Shown one piece after another: positions 1 to 12,065 of a DNA stretch of 64,000 bases. The stretch is from NCBI RefSeq assembly GCF_022539505.1, contig NC_061510.1:34373047-34437046 (forward strand), in the 5' to 3' direction. Source of the stretch: Lolium rigidum (lineage: Eukaryota > Streptophyta > Magnoliopsida > Poales > Poaceae). A program made the position numbers and the translations under genes. Positions within the stretch are counted from its first letter, which is position 1, and each line of letters begins with the position of its first letter. The notes under the pieces are model-generated. The model was given only the letters and a program-made list of their open reading frames with translations, was not told the origin of the DNA and did no database searches.

Positions 1-549
1 GTGCGGGTCCGGACCTGCCCGCTGCTCCGCCGCAGCAGCCCGGAGCTGCGCCTCCTCCCTGCGGCGCTGCTCCCTCTCCTGCCAGGCGAGGCGTCTAGCC
101 TTCTGGCGCCTCTCCTCCTCCGCGCGGCGCGTGGCCTCCTGCCGCATCTGCTCCTCGCGGCGGAGCCTGACCTCCTCCTGCCGCCGCGCCGCTGCCTCCT
201 CCGCGCGGGCCTGCTCGAGCAAGGCCCAGGCCTCGGCGTCGTCGACCTGCTGCCGGGCCTCCTCCTCCATTGCGTACGTGCGAATGGCCGCCGTGAGATG
301 CGGCCACTTCGCCTCCTCCTCCGCCGCCGACAGCGCCAGAGCGGCGCCAAGGTCGGGGTCTTCTTCCGGGGACTCCGGCTTCGGCAGCAGCGGCGGCGCG
401 GGTTGCGCCAATGCCGAGCCGCCGCGGGCGGCCTCTCCGATGTGGAGACTGCCACGGTTTCCTCCGGCCCGCAGCGCCGGCGGAGGACGGCGGCTGCTGC
501 TAGCCTTGCCGTCGTTGGCGCCGGGCGCGAAGCGTCTCTTCGGGGCCAT
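1..549 (-). CDS. Partial E/R/A-rich coiled-coil ORF, transposon-associated
   Basis: An open frame runs on the minus strand from an ATG at 549 to the window edge with no stop: 183 codons are visible and the C-terminus lies outside. The N-terminus begins MAPKRRFAPGANDG, is basic, then Pro/Ser-rich. From about residue 75 the chain is dominated by Glu, Arg, Ala and Gln, including runs such as EEAAARRQEEVRLRREEQ, which suggests a long charged helix or coiled coil. A TATA-like ATATTAAAT lies about 90 bp upstream of the ATG near 640. A Harbinger-type terminus lies at 886-892, so the ORF is probably carried by that element. I recall near-identical ORFs as repeated hypothetical proteins in wheat, but I know of no function. 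GC content is far above the flanks. Confidence 0.6.
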   Translation of the reverse strand, partial: MAPKRRFAPGANDGKASSSRRPPPALRAGGNRGSLHIGEAARGGSALAQPAPPLLPKPESPEEDPDLGAALALSAAEEEAKWPHLTAAIRTYAMEEEARQQVDDAEAWALLEQARAEEAAARRQEEVRLRREEQMRQEATRRAEEERRQKARRLAWQEREQRRREEAQLRAAAAEQRAGPDPH

Positions 550-892
550 GGCGGCAGTTGCGCGTGCGTGCGGAACCGTCGTGTGGGGACTGGAGTGGGG
601 ATGGACTGGACAGGGACAGATCCCTCCAGTCCACATTTAATATGACGAGGACGCGGTCACCGACAGGTGGGCCCGAGGGAGACGAGCAGGCGAGCATCCA
701 GACGCGACCGGACACCGCGTGCCATCCGCGGCCACGCAAATTACCTAGCCCAGATTTGAGCCGGGTTTATGTCGTTCCGGACGCTGCGGCCATCCGCATT
801 TGCGGTACGTGGCCGCGTTGGGCCGCGGATTTGTCCGCTTGGACCCATCCGAACGAGCGAGCTTGGGATGGGTCGCCGCGTTGGAGATGCCC
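1..892 (-). mobile_element. PIF/Harbinger-like element, right end only
   Basis: The right end reads GTTGGAGATGCCC followed by TTA (893-895). Its reverse complement, GGGCATCTCCAAC, matches the terminal inverted repeat style of grass Harbinger elements, which duplicate a TWA target. The left end is outside the window, so the paired TIR and TSD cannot be confirmed. The E/R/A-rich ORF lies inside, transcribed away from this end. Confidence 0.4.
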
Positions 893-895
893 TTA

Positions 896-1289
896 TATTA
901 GTGATACAAGCGCACTGCTCTCATGCCAGCTTTCTTTTTTAGTCAGAATAATGATATTATGTGCAACGATATTGACCCCGCTTGTGGTTCAAGACAAGTT
1001 TATTTTTTAGAGAACATATGCTAAATTTGTCTTGGCTGAGATGCCATATATCTTTCCTTGTTACATAATGTTTTTTCGTTATGATATGGATGCCCTCAAT
1101 TATGGAATTAGAATAAACCAACTTGTTATGATGTGGATGCCGTTGATGCAAGCATGTTCGTAACACCAAGGCTAATAAAGAATAAACCCACTTGTTATAT
1201 GAGACTTAGTTTTTTCTTCACAAAATGTATGTGTGCAACCAGTTTATAGCATTAGTACAATGTAAATAAATCATACATATTTCTCCATA
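896..1289. other. AT-rich spacer, no gene seen
   Basis: AT-rich sequence between the Harbinger-type end and the Helitron. It contains a short near-duplicate of the phrase AATAAACC(A/C)ACTTGTTAT (about 1111-1130 and 1181-1200). No ORF with coding character was seen. Confidence 0.5.
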
Positions 1290-3746
1290 TCTCTACTAAT
1301 AAGTTACGAATCGGTGGTGTTGGTAGGTCAAAAAAACCGGAACAAAATTTCGTCCGTCAAAAAAACCGAAACAAATCTTTGGTACGTCAAATAAACCAAA
1401 GATGATTCCCGTACGGAGCGCCCTGGGGTGGATCCTTCGTCCCGCATAAAAATACCAGGAAAGAAGAAAGCCGGCTGGCAGACCAAGCCAGGCACGCTAT
1501 CCCTCACCGGACCCAACTCCATCTTGGTCCGTCAGATTCGTGTGAGATCAGGGCAGTCAGGTCCAACTCGAAGGGCGCAACTCGAAAGCCCGCTGTCAAA
1601 CACCACCAGGAAAGTCCAGCCGGCATTTGAGTCCAGCTAGATCACGATCTAGCACGATCTGCTACCTATATATACATGTGAGATTGAGGAGGCGATGTGA
1701 ACCACGAAGAAAACGACGTTCTCATGTCCTGGGGCGGTGTCGCGCGTCAGCCTGGATTCCGCCGACTTTTTCGAAACCACGCCATCTTACCACAAGTGGA
1801 CGTGCCGGCGTTCTCCCAACCTCATGGGAATTTTCCGTCCAACTCGAGTCCGCCGCCGCCATGCTGCTCTGCTAACTTCATTGGAACTCACTGACTCGCT
1901 GTCCGACTCGATTCTGCCATGGAGGTCGCCGCAACCATGCCAGCGGTGCGAGCTCAGGGTCGCGTCCATGGCGGCCTAAACCAACCGGTGCCAGGCCTCT
2001 TCTGCCGTAATGCTTAGGTATTACCATACGTTTTGGCCGTGCGTGTGGTGGTTTATGATCTCAATTAGACGACAATGGCGGCGGAGTTCTGGCTAATCTC
2101 GTCTCAGGTTTCGTGACACAGTCCGTCTAATCGTAGATTTCGTGTGCCGCTTAAATTTGATCACCATGTTTGTCCGAATCCGCACCTCTGCCACGAAGTT
2201 ACTGTTTGGTACACGTTTGACTCATGTGCATAGGCTTCCGTTTTGCCTGCTCATGGAGATAATGATTGAGTTGGGACTGTTTTGAGTAGTTTCGCAAGGT
2301 CCATTGCATTAGCTTAAGTTGTACTGCAGGTTTAATCACAATGCAATTGCCTCAGAATTTGGTATTGGTATGGGCTCCTTGAAAGTGCGAAGTTTCACCA
2401 AGGTGATGCAGAAACATATACGGAGTATAATTAATTGAGCAGTTCGAGAATTTTTTAAGTGGAACAAACAGTTTGTGACTGGAAAGTATGGGAGAGAAAA
2501 CAAAAACTGAAGCTCGGCTGACAGTGGAGAAACGATTTTGGGGATTTTTTGTCCGAGCTGCTCTCAGCTTCTCTGCACGCTTTAGGTTCGTCCAAAACTC
2601 TTTAACATTTGCATTATTACAGCATTAGATGAGATACGTAGTACGATGCTGGGAAGAAAAGCTACTATATTTTTTCCTTCGGTTTTTGATTCACATTCCC
2701 AAGTGCTGGCGTAGATTTGAGTAGTGCTTGACAGTTGATCCCACATTAGATTTGATTAGGTTGCTAAACTTGAGCGTGGATATATATATTGCAGGTAACC
2801 AAATTCATCTACGGCAGATAATTTCATTAATTTACATATTCTTACACTGGAATTATGAATCCAGAGATCAAATTTAATTCATCTATACAAGAACTGAGGG
2901 TCCGTAGCAAAGCCCATGACTTAATTCGTGTGCAAGGGGTGAGCGTTCAGAGGCGAAGCTGAGCCATAGCAGGTCCTTCATCTGTTTAATTCGTCTGCAA
3001 TGGTCCTACACTACAGTTTCCGTAGACCGACATATATGCAAGCTTACAAACCTTTTGCTATTCTTATATCAGTTGCACAAATATTTTGTTACCAACATAT
3101 TGTTGTACATGTCGAAAACAATATTGTTGGATAACAAAAATCAATTGTTCATGGATCTGAAAATTGATTTATTGATATTTCCAACGTTCGTTCTATTAAA
3201 CGCAATGTTTTCTTCACTAAATCGCATCGACAACTACAAGTGTATATGTGGGATCAATTCGTAACAAAGATTATGGCATGTTTACATACATCGTCAAGGC
3301 ACCATCTAGATCATTCAATAAACATAACCCGTCGCAACACATGGGTATTTTTCCTATATTGCACAAATGTGCGAGGCCTAAAATCTTCGGTGATGAGATG
3401 AGTGCACGCTTCCCCCGGCGGCGTGGGTAGGGGAGCTGCTCCGCGCCGGAAGCTGGGTCGTGCAGTGGAGCAGATCCACGGCGGTGGACGGGGAGGGGCG
3501 TAGGAGAACCTGCCGGCGGCGGTGACGGGCGTGTAGGGGAACTCACGATATGGTTGGTCGGTTCACTTTCCCAGCAGAGAGATAAGGGCGACCTGGAGTT
3601 GCTGCTGCTTGAAGACTAGCTCTGAAAATGAATAATTTTCTCATCGAAAAAGCACAAGAATAATCAGCATTACCAAATTGAACAGTAAATATTGGCCACA
3701 TAATACTAGCTTTGTTGCACGCAGCAACGCGCGGGCATTTAGCTAG
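1290..3746 (+). mobile_element. Non-autonomous Helitron with captured GC-rich fragment
   Basis: The 5' end TCTCTACTAATAAG follows an A (1289). The 3' end reads GCAACGCGCGGGC, a short AT stretch, then CTAG (3743-3746) followed by T, so the element sits in an A|T target as Helitrons do. A hairpin GTTGC-ACGCA-GCAAC precedes the terminus. This 3' end matches the classic grass Helitron end (GCAACGCACGGGCA...CTAGT). No Rep/helicase was seen in the 2.46 kb. The GC-rich block at about 1420-1980 and another at 3400-3560 look like captured host sequence, but I could not assign a source gene. Confidence 0.65.
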
Positions 3747-3747
3747 T

Positions 3748-4246
3748 ATACTTAAGGTTGGTACCTTCAAATAATTGTATTGACGAGCCGCTTCTTTTTA
3801 TTGAGTGAGCATGGACTAAGAATCGAGTTCTGTCGCATAATACTATGCACATCTGGAACATTTGACCGATAATATTTCTACTTTGAGTAAAGTTAAACGA
3901 ACATGAAGGGCTGATGGACGGCTATTGACCACTTAACCAAAAACATGAATATTCTCATCCTCTCAATATACTCTATCTGTCTAAACTACTCTTGTTGTGT
4001 GATCCCTGTGTATGCAGGTTTAGACTATACATCAAGGATATACTCAAACCATATCTGGTTATTTTATCCGGTAAAGTTTACAATAGCATAGATCTTCGTA
4101 CGTACATATATAGTATAGTTGTCCTTTTAGCTGATATGCATCCCAGTAGGTACATTAACCATGTGGTTAGAGTACCTATGGCCATTAGATAAGTTCAGAA
4201 AAACCAAACAATATCTGGTTTGTTTTATCTAATACGGAATGTTTTC
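3748..4246. other. AT-rich intergenic, no gene seen
   Basis: No convincing ORF, repeat boundary or RNA gene. Related ATATCTGGTT-containing phrases occur near 4050 and 4210, without clear target duplications. Confidence 0.4.
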
Positions 4247-4624
4247 TTACATATAAGTTAAGCACATGGAGAGTAAAGCAATGTTCATCTTTTTGGAGTT
4301 AAGCAGCCCTAATCTCCCTGTGGATTTCGGGCGACAAGCTGTTGGCCAATTCACCATATGATATTTGCGCTTCGTTCCTGTCCCTTCCCAAAAGAACTTC
4401 GCTCGGTGAGAGTCGAATCTAGCATGAATCCCGTTATGCAAGAGAAACAGACTCATCGCAAAGGTTGGGATACTATCTAGGCAGGCGTTTGAGAGTATGA
4501 GTCTTCCTCCCGAGGTAAGGAGTTTGCTTAGCCAAGGTTCAATTCTTCCCGCCAGTTTCCTTACCAAGAACAACCATTGTTTGAGGTGTAGCTTTCTATC
4601 TGAGATGGGAAGTTCAAAATACAT
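4247..4624 (-). pseudogene. LINE (L1-type) reverse transcriptase fragment
   Basis: The minus-strand frame encodes a recognisable stretch from the C-terminal part of a plant L1-type reverse transcriptase. Landmarks are LPISDRKL, SGGRLILSNACL, MSLFLLHNGIHARFD, FFWEG and RKYHMVNWPTACRPK, in the order usual for the region after the RT palm. Only about 125 residues remain. There is no endonuclease or catalytic palm, so it is a dead fragment. The following 500 bp carry a second LINE fragment in the opposite orientation, so these are separate insertions or an inversion. Confidence 0.75.
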
Positions 4625-5214
4625 AAAAGGGAAGGACCCCCGCTTACAATTGAATTTGTTCGCGACTCTGTTGTTCTACCATAGATTGGAGCTGTTACGG
4701 CACACACGGGTTGTTGGTGCCCGCGATCTCCAGAAACTTCTGCGCGACAAACTCAGCCAAGAACGTATGAAGCCTGGAGTCTAGGATGACGGACGAAAAT
4801 ATTGGTTGAGGCTCACGGAGGAAAACAAATGGACCATATCATGGAAACACTTCGTACTTTATTATTAAGTATAGATAATGAAGTCCGATTTGACGGACGC
4901 GTTTGGAAAAAGAAGCGTAGAGTTTCTTACATAATCTTACATAACTGGAAGAAAAGGTAGAGAAGTGAGATAAGCTATTCAAAAGGTAGAGTAAGTGGAA
5001 GGCTTCATCTGACCATGCATACATTCCCGCTAAAGGAAATGAACAAACTTACTAACTGGTTTTCACTTCGAACGCATTTATATTTGTTTTGTCTGTCCGC
5101 CCCGCTTAATCTCTGTGTGCATTGCGACAATCTTTTATGCCACCATCTAGTATTTCATGATACGGAAGGACAAAATCCGACTAAATTGAATTGAAAATTC
5201 TGTTCTCTATCTTA
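4625..5214. other. Spacer between opposed LINE fragments
   Basis: No gene seen. Probably decayed transposon sequence. Confidence 0.35.
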
Positions 5215-6463
5215 TTACCGATGTTTATGCTATTTTTTTAAATACCCAAAACCAGTGAGGAAAATATTAGACTTTTATAGGTGTCGCTATATTCAAAATA
5301 GAAATCAACTTAAAAGGAAATATTGGTCAACTAGATGGAATACTATATTTCGCCCCAAAAATCAAGGGGGGTTTGGGGTGGAGGTGCTTGAGGTTATTAA
5401 GCAACCGCTATATAAACTTTTGAAATGATGTGGCAAGAGGCACTGCAAAATAAATACCTAAAAGGAAAAAATGTATCTCAGGTTAAAGAAAAATACACTT
5501 ATTCTTATTTTTGAATATGGCTCATGGGTGTCAAGGAGGGATTTTCTTAGTAGAGAGAAAAAATTTAGTTGATGACTGTATGAAGACATGGTTTTTGGAG
5601 GACACGTCGTTAGAAAAACTTCCTTTTGCCAATAATATCCCTCCTTGTATAACATTATGTGATAGAAAAATGTTTCGTTTGCACAATTATCTACGACACC
5701 TTTAAATATTGACTTCGGGCATACTTTATTTGGAATAAGTGGAACAAATGGTTACACTTAGTTCATCGTTTGATGACAACACATTTATCTGTTGAACCAG
5801 ATACTTTTGTTTCGAGCTTAACAACATCAAGATTATTTACTTTAGATCTATGTATGCGGACCTATTGAATGACTATACTAGATTTCTTCGTCATTACCTT
5901 TGGAAGCTCAAAGTGCTATTGAAGATTTAGTTCTTTATCTAAATTATTTTATAGAAATTTCTTATTAACCAAATATAATCTAGCAAAGTGATAGTAGAAT
6001 GAATGTAAGAAATATGTTTTCCGTGATCCAGAGGATTATATTCAGCATTTGCTCATTGCTTGTCACTTCACTTGTCCTCTTTTGAGGATAGTTGAGTTTT
6101 CTTTTGATTTACCACCACCAACCAATATCATGAATTTCTTTAAAATTGGTCACTTGAATTTATTTGAAATTGTTCGCTTGGCGTTGATAAATTAACAAGG
6201 TGTGCATTTGTGTATGAGTCTATGCTTTGTTATGGTCTAATTAGAACATTCGGAATGACATGGTTATTAATATGACTGGATATGTTATTTATTTGCATGT
6301 TATTCATTCACAGATTATATGTTGGATCCACATGTGGTATTTTCTCTTCTCAGATGGGCTAAGAGAGTCTATGAATAATGGATGCGGCCGCCTGGAGAGA
6401 GCCGCACAAGTTTTCTACAACCTGGCTGGCCAACAACACTCTAATAGATTACATGTTGCTTAA
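5215..6463 (+). pseudogene. Decayed LINE 3' half (RT C-terminus and zf-RVT region)
   Basis: Pieces of the C-terminal part of a LINE polyprotein appear in order across several frames. About 5300-5440 gives RNQLKRKYWSTRWNTIF and then RPKNQGGFGVEVLE. About 5510-5700 gives the next segment with frameshifts. About 5800-5950 encodes the reverse-transcriptase zinc-binding (zf-RVT) region (SMYADLLNDYTRF then LWKLKVP), and 6010-6110 its Cys/His part (CFCDPEDYIQHLLIACHF in approximate frame). The usual LINE C-terminus ends near 6460 (GCGRLERAAQVFYNLAG, then NRLHVA and a stop). Multiple frameshifts and stops show it is old and inactive. Confidence 0.7.
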
Positions 6464-6501
6464 GCTTCACATGCCTTTTAATCATTCGTTGGTTAATCTT
6501 T

Positions 6502-8538
6502 TGAAAGGACATGGATACCGCCTAAAGGGGCGGTGAATAGGCGGTTTAAATTTTTTACGAATATGGTTTAACAAATAAAACTAGCGTTTAATTTGTCAAG
6601 CACAAAACCTATATAGCTAGGGTTCACCATGTGCGCCAACAAATTATGCTAAGCAATACAATCAACTATGTGATAGCAAGATATGTAACTTTAAGCACGA
6701 AGGCTATTACAAAATAAAGTGCATAAGTAAAGAGCTCAGGTATATGAATAACCGAGGTGACGCGGAGATAACGATGTATCCAGAAGTTCACACTCTTGCG
6801 AGTGCTAATCTCCTCCGTTGGAGCGGTGTGGAGGACAAATCACTCCAAACGCCACGAAGGCCTCACCGTGTTCTCCTCGATCCTTCCCATCAAAGGAGAA
6901 GATCTCGATCCACTATGGAACCTTAGGGTGGTCACCGAACCCGCACAAAGCTTGAGCTATCTCCACAACTTAATTGGAGGCCCAAGAACACCGCAAAGAC
7001 CACTAAGCCGTCTAGGGTCCAAAGATCCAAGAGGAACAAGCTCCGGGAACAAGCTCCCGAAGTAATATACTCACGAACTTTTCACCTCCACGTATCACCG
7101 CGGAGAACTCAAACCGATGCACCAAATGCAATGGCAAGCCCTTCACTCACAAATTTCAACAAAGCTACAAAATCTATTGGAGGAATAAGGGAGGAAGAAC
7201 AAAGTAGATGAACAGCAAATTCTCAAGATCTAGATCTAGAGGGTTCCCCTCACAAAGAGAGGGATTTGATTGGTGTAAATGTAGATCTACTCTTTCTTTT
7301 CCCTCAAGAATATGCAAGAATCATTGGAGGAATCAAGAACTAGGGCAAGCTTCACAAAGTCAACAATGGAGGAGAGAGATAGTGAGAGAAGCTCTGATTT
7401 TGGGGAAGAAGAAGGCTATTTATTCCCCCCACACAATAGTAACCGTTGCAGGAATTTGGGTCCGGAGACTCCAGTGTAAAGACACCGGAGTCTCCGGTGT
7501 TTTACCCAAACCGCGAAGTCTCCGGCCAAGTTCCAGGACCCCCATTCTGAGCGTGAGGCACACGGGCCAAAAACTCGAGTTTGGTGGTCCGGGGACTTCA
7601 CCGGAGTCTCCGTCCTTGGGGGAGGTCGGAGTCTCCGGTCTGGGCACACCGGAGTCTCCGGTCTGGAAACTCCGAATGACACAAAACCAATTTCGGTTGA
7701 AAGAGAACGACAAGAGCTACCCCCACAAAATATGAAAACAAGTGGGGGACATTTTTCTATGATTTTTAGAGTGAGACCTCTCAACACGGAGAACCAAGAA
7801 AAACTCCAATATCAAAAACACAACAAGTGATTCATGCAGAAACCGTTTTCGGTGAACTAGAGCTTGTCATGTGAATAAGCACAAGCTCTAAAACATCACA
7901 TGGAAAAGATCCAAATAACAACCAAGAAAGATGATGCAACGATGCAAAGGTTTGAGCTCTCTCCGGAGGATACGATCGAGTTACTCACTCGAAAGCCCTC
8001 TTGATAGTACGACAACTAAACTATAAACCGGTCTCCTATTATACCAAGAGACCGGTAAGAAAGAAACCCTATCAAGAGCAAACCTTAATCTTGCACGTTC
8101 CACTTGAGCTAGATGATAACGTTCCACTTGTGCTTGCTTGATAAAGTCTTGCGGATTACTCCCCCATACACCACTATAGGGGAGTTTCTTCTTCAGCGCA
8201 TCTTCACGTATCCATGATCACCATAAAAATGACAAGCTTCAAGCATGTGATCTCTTCGAGATGGCTTCATCTTGAACTTGCACACATGCACACCATTTCT
8301 TCTTTCGTCCTTATGTTGATGTCTTGAAGATACACTTGATGGTGCACTTCATCTTCGTCTTCAAGGCATAGTTGACACTTGATCTTCTTCATTTCCTTCT
8401 TATTGCAACCTTGAAGTCAACATATGGTTCAAGCATTGCCTATAGACAAATCCTATAAATACAAATCAATGCAAATATTAGTCCATAGGAATTATCATTA
8501 ATTATCAGAATCGCACATGTGGGCTCCATGCACTTTCA
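6502..8538. mobile_element. Solo LTR (TGAAAG...CTTTCA family), 2.04 kb
   Basis: The block begins TGAAAGGAC and ends GCACTTTCA, giving the TG...CA termini of an LTR, and is flanked by the perfect 5-bp duplication TCTTT (6497-6501 and 8539-8543). No internal domain, primer site or gag-pol is present, so this is a solo LTR left by LTR-LTR recombination. It is the same family as 17054-21948: both open with a stretch resembling CGCCT...GTGAATAGGCG and both end with the CATTAGTCCATAGG...TTAATTA(C/T)C block before the terminal CA. I recall such LTRs as very abundant in Triticeae but will not name a family. Confidence 0.85.
7440..7690. repeat. GC-rich palindrome cluster inside solo LTR
   Basis: Several copies of CCGGAGTCTCCGG or its halves lie within about 250 bp; ACCGGAGTCTCCGGT is a perfect inverted repeat with 7-bp arms around a central T. 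The related LTR at 17.05-21.95 kb has a different GC palindrome cluster at the same relative place. Confidence 0.7.
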
Positions 8539-8663
8539 TCTTTGTGGCCACAATTAGCGATATGTGATTTGTAAACTGTGATTTTAATACTATGCAAGAA
8601 AAGGTTAATGGCCATGGTTTTATTTCCTTTCTAAAAAAACTCGAATCGAAAATCAGCTAGATA

Positions 8664-8919
8664 CTCCCTTCTTGCCATAATATAGTGCACATTGGTTTCC
8701 GTGAAAGTTAATCTCCATTAACTTTGACGAAGAATATTTAGAAAAATATCTATATATACAATACCCTGTATGTACCATATTGAAGTAACTTCACATTAAA
8801 TTTAACAATATTGATTTGATATTCTTGATGTTGATATCTTTTTGTATAAACTTGGTTAAAGTTTACATGGTTTGATTTCAAAAAAATCTTATAAACACTA
8901 CATTTTAGCATAGATGGAG
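8664..8919. mobile_element. Stowaway MITE, 256 bp
   Basis: The element is flanked by TA (8662-8663 and 8920-8921). The left end CTCCCTTCTTGCCATAATA and the inverted right end CTCCATCTATGCTAAAAT are imperfect inverted repeats of the CTCCCTCCGT type typical of grass Stowaway (Tc1/mariner) MITEs. It lies about 190 bp downstream of the glycosyltransferase stop codon. Confidence 0.75.
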
Positions 8920-9107
8920 TACAAATTAAACACTAACATGAATAATGCAATCGCTCAATTCATTTCATTTACATTACGAAAACAAGGTAAAAATACATTA
9001 CACTGTTCACACGACAATTCGATGGCACGGACCAACGGTCATTTCTGGCACGAGCCGAACCCAAACAAAGATAACCTCTTAGCGATGCAGCTTATTCCAA
9101 CATCAAT

Positions 9108-10718
9108 TCATGCAGCTTTCTTACTACTTGCGGTCAGCACATCCTTGAGCAGACTTTCAAGGTTGGCCAACGACCTGCCACCTGGTTGCGTCGTCGCACG
9201 AACACCGAAATCTTTCCACTCCATTGCCTTGCGCTTCATCTCCCTCCCTACCTCGCCTCCCATCACCTCCCTTATCCTCGCCTCCACTACCTCCCGGCGC
9301 ACGTCGTCGCCGACCTCCATCCCGACGCCCCACTCCACGCACGCGTAGCGGGTGTTGGTTTTCTGCTCGGCGAAGAAGGGCCAGCACAGCATGGGCACCC
9401 CGGCGCTCAGCCCCTCCATGGTCGAGTTCCACCCGCAGTGCGTCAGGAACACGCCGACGGCCTCGTGCCGCAGCACCGCCTCCTGCTCGCACCAGCTCGT
9501 CAGGAGGCACCTGCCCTTGGTCGCCTCCAAGAACTCGGCAGGAAGCGCGGCGGCGGCGGCGTCGCCCTTCGCCAGCAGGTCGTTCCTCACGATCCATAGA
9601 AAGTCGTAGCCGCAGTTGGCCAGCCCCCACGCGAACTCCACCAGTTCCTGGCTGGACATGGTGGTTATACTGCCGAAGTTGACGTACACCACGGACCGGG
9701 GCTCCCTGCCGTGGAGCCACTCGAGGCAGGAACGGTCTTCTCTCCAGAGGCTGGAGCGTGTCGTGGCGAGCGGGCCGCCGCCGTCGGGGCGCACCTGCTC
9801 AGCGAGGAAGTTTAGAGGGCCGATGGTGTAGATCGGCGGGAGGATGGCGCGCATGGCGTCGAGGGCGGGCTGCTCGAGCTCGTCCAGGGTGTTGAGGATG
9901 ATGGCGGCCGCCCGGTCCGACTGCTCCACCTCGTGCATCAGGAAGTTGAGCAGGATGCCGTCGCGGTTCGTCGTGCATATGAAGGAGGGGAAGTCTCGGA
10001 GGCGCATGTGCTTGCTCATCCCGGCAGCCTCCGTCACCGGCGTGTCCAAGTACCCATTCCTCAGTTGCTCTTCATCTGCGAGAAACCCACTTCAAGATGT
10101 CAGACATGCATTTGTTATTAGTAACTAAAAGAAGCAAATAGTACAACTACTTGTTCTTGACGAGACGAGGTTACGATCCAGGTCGTAGGACGCATGCGCA
10201 CCTTTGAGAGGAGAGAGGCCCCCGTCCATGAGGAATCGGAAGTTACGGTAGCCCATGTAGCCGCAGGCGCTGGCGGTCCAGAACAGCGCGCACGGCACGC
10301 CCACCGCCGCCGCGGCGTCCACGCAGAAGCTCATGACGTTGTCCCCCAGGACGCAGGTCACTGGCGGTATCCCGGCCGTGCTGTTGAGGTCCTCGAGCAG
10401 CTTCGTCATGTGAGGAAGGCAGGTGGTCATGGTGTAGTAGCAGAGGGACTCCGGGTCCTGCGTGGCGTCCGCGTCGGACGGGGGGAGGCCGTCGGGAATG
10501 GTGGCGAAGCGGAAGTCCGAGAGACCGGCGACGGCGGCGGGGCCGCGGGAGCGGACGAGGCGGCGGTGATTGTACTCGGTGTTGACGAAGGTGACGTGGA
10601 AGCCCTTGCAATGAAGGATCTTGGCCAGCTTCATCATCGGCGTGACGTGCCCCTGCGCCGGCAATGGCACGCACACCACGTGGGGCTTCTCGTCGGCCGG
10701 ACCATGAGCAGCACCCAT
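9108..10718 (-). CDS. UDP-glycosyltransferase (family 1, UGT85-like)
   Basis: The gene has two exons on the minus strand: 10202-10718 and 9108-10075, with a 126-bp intron (10076-10201) bounded by GT and AG. The spliced CDS is 1485 nt, 494 aa, a normal plant UGT length. I chose the ATG at 10718 because MGAAHGPADEKPHVV places the conserved PAQGH right after it; an in-frame upstream ATG only adds a poor extension. His24 (PAQGHVTP) and Asp126 (VLGDNVMSF) fit the catalytic His-Asp pair. The 44-residue PSPG sugar-donor box spans 367-410, starts WCEQ, contains HCGWNS and ends with Gln, which usually indicates UDP-glucose. The stretch GMSKHMRLRDFPSF and the intron position resemble the UGT85 group. 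It should be a soluble cytosolic enzyme glucosylating small molecules; the acceptor cannot be read from sequence. No damage was seen. A LINE sits just upstream. Confidence 0.93.
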
Positions 10719-10828
10719 GTCGTCGCCCGGAATGGTATACAAGCAGGTCAAAGATTGCAAACTGTGTTTTCTGCAGGGAGCAAATGTGACTACCTTCCTG
10801 CTTGGAGAGTTCTAGTGGCAATGACCAG

Positions 10829-10842
10829 CATATATATATAGG
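10829..10842 (-). promoter_or_regulatory. TATA box of the glycosyltransferase gene
   Basis: On the minus strand the sequence reads CCTATATATATATGC, about 110-125 bp upstream of the chosen ATG, a normal place for a plant TATA box. A LINE begins only about 110 bp further upstream (10954), so little of the original distal promoter remains adjacent. Confidence 0.6.
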
Positions 10843-11888
10843 TGCGGGCATGCGGCTTGCGATTAGTCCACGTGACAACCGATCATTCCCAGTGTGATGT
10901 GCAGGAGGAATATTTTGTGACTAGGTGCTGATTTTAGTGCCCAAGTTATTTCAAAAATTATTTGGCGTATGGTTTCTAACAATAAGTGGTTTCAAAAATT
11001 ATCTTACTTACAATATTCCTCCATCAGCTAATGTTACCAATATGTTTGGTAAATGGCTTAATGGGGTACGTAAGGACGATAAACATAAAATTCGTGTGGG
11101 TGTATCTGCTTTATGCTAGTCCATTTGGAGGACGAGAAATGATATCATCTTTAATAAACAAGGAACTGATTTTTTGCAGGTTATTCGACGCGCTGCTCAT
11201 TTGATTCAACAATGGGTTTTACTTCTCCCTCTGAAACAACGGGAGGATATGGTTACTGGATGCAACCGGATGCTAGTGGTTACCCAGGACTTCTTTTTCC
11301 GGGCTACTGGATGGCGACACATTAATAGATTAGCAAATGGATAGGCCGCTTTTGTGTTGCATTTTTCTGTGGTTGATTCATGTATCTTAGCTTTTCTATG
11401 AGTGTAATCCTGAATTTTTTGTAAATTGATTTCGTACGTTTGGTTTACCGTGTGCATCTATTGATGCAGAGGCCAGGGCCGGTTCTGGCCCTAGGCGAAC
11501 ATGGGCAACGCCCATGGGCCACCGCCTGGCAGGGGCCCCATCAGCGCATCTCTCCTCTGTACCTTCCCGCTGAAAAATAATCTGGAACAGGATCAAAGGC
11601 CCAGCGCGATGTATTCCTGGAAAGAAATGAGCCTATGAAGTGAAACAGACACAGTCAAGCAACGAGGCAGGGAGCAGAATGGCCGAACGTGACGGAAAGA
11701 AATGAGGCCAGCGTCCCAGCGATCGACTTGGTCCAAGACTCGAGCGTCCCCACCTCGCACCCTCACCCAGTCGCTTGGACTCCTAGGCTCCCACATCGCC
11801 AGTTTTCCTGACTTATTTGTTTACAGATCAGAAATTTTGTGGTCCTGACTTACTACCATCCTGTGTAAATATTGTGATAGATGATGTA

Positions 11889-12000
11889 CCCACTCTGTCT
11901 CATGGAAATTATCTTAAGTTTGTCAAAATTTGGATGTATTTAGCGTCTAGATACATTCGAATCTAGGCAAATTCAGACAACTTTCGTGGTACAGAGGAAG
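11889..12000. mobile_element. Stowaway MITE, 112 bp, nested in the hAT
   Basis: TA target duplication (11887-11888, 12001-12002). Inverted ends are CCCACTCTGTCTCATGGAAA and, inverted, CTTCCTCTGTACCACGAAAG. The GGATGTATTTAGCGTCTAGA core resembles the common short Triticeae Stowaway type. Confidence 0.7.
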
Positions 12001-12065
12001 TAATAAATTTCTTCATAATATTAGGTATCACAATTCCGAAAGAGAAACATAAATCGGGTGCTACA

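Noticed and set aside
9157..10878. Several long GC-rich frames on both strands
   Set aside because: They are other-frame shadows of the glycosyltransferase exons, which show the conserved family motifs, splice sites and stop.
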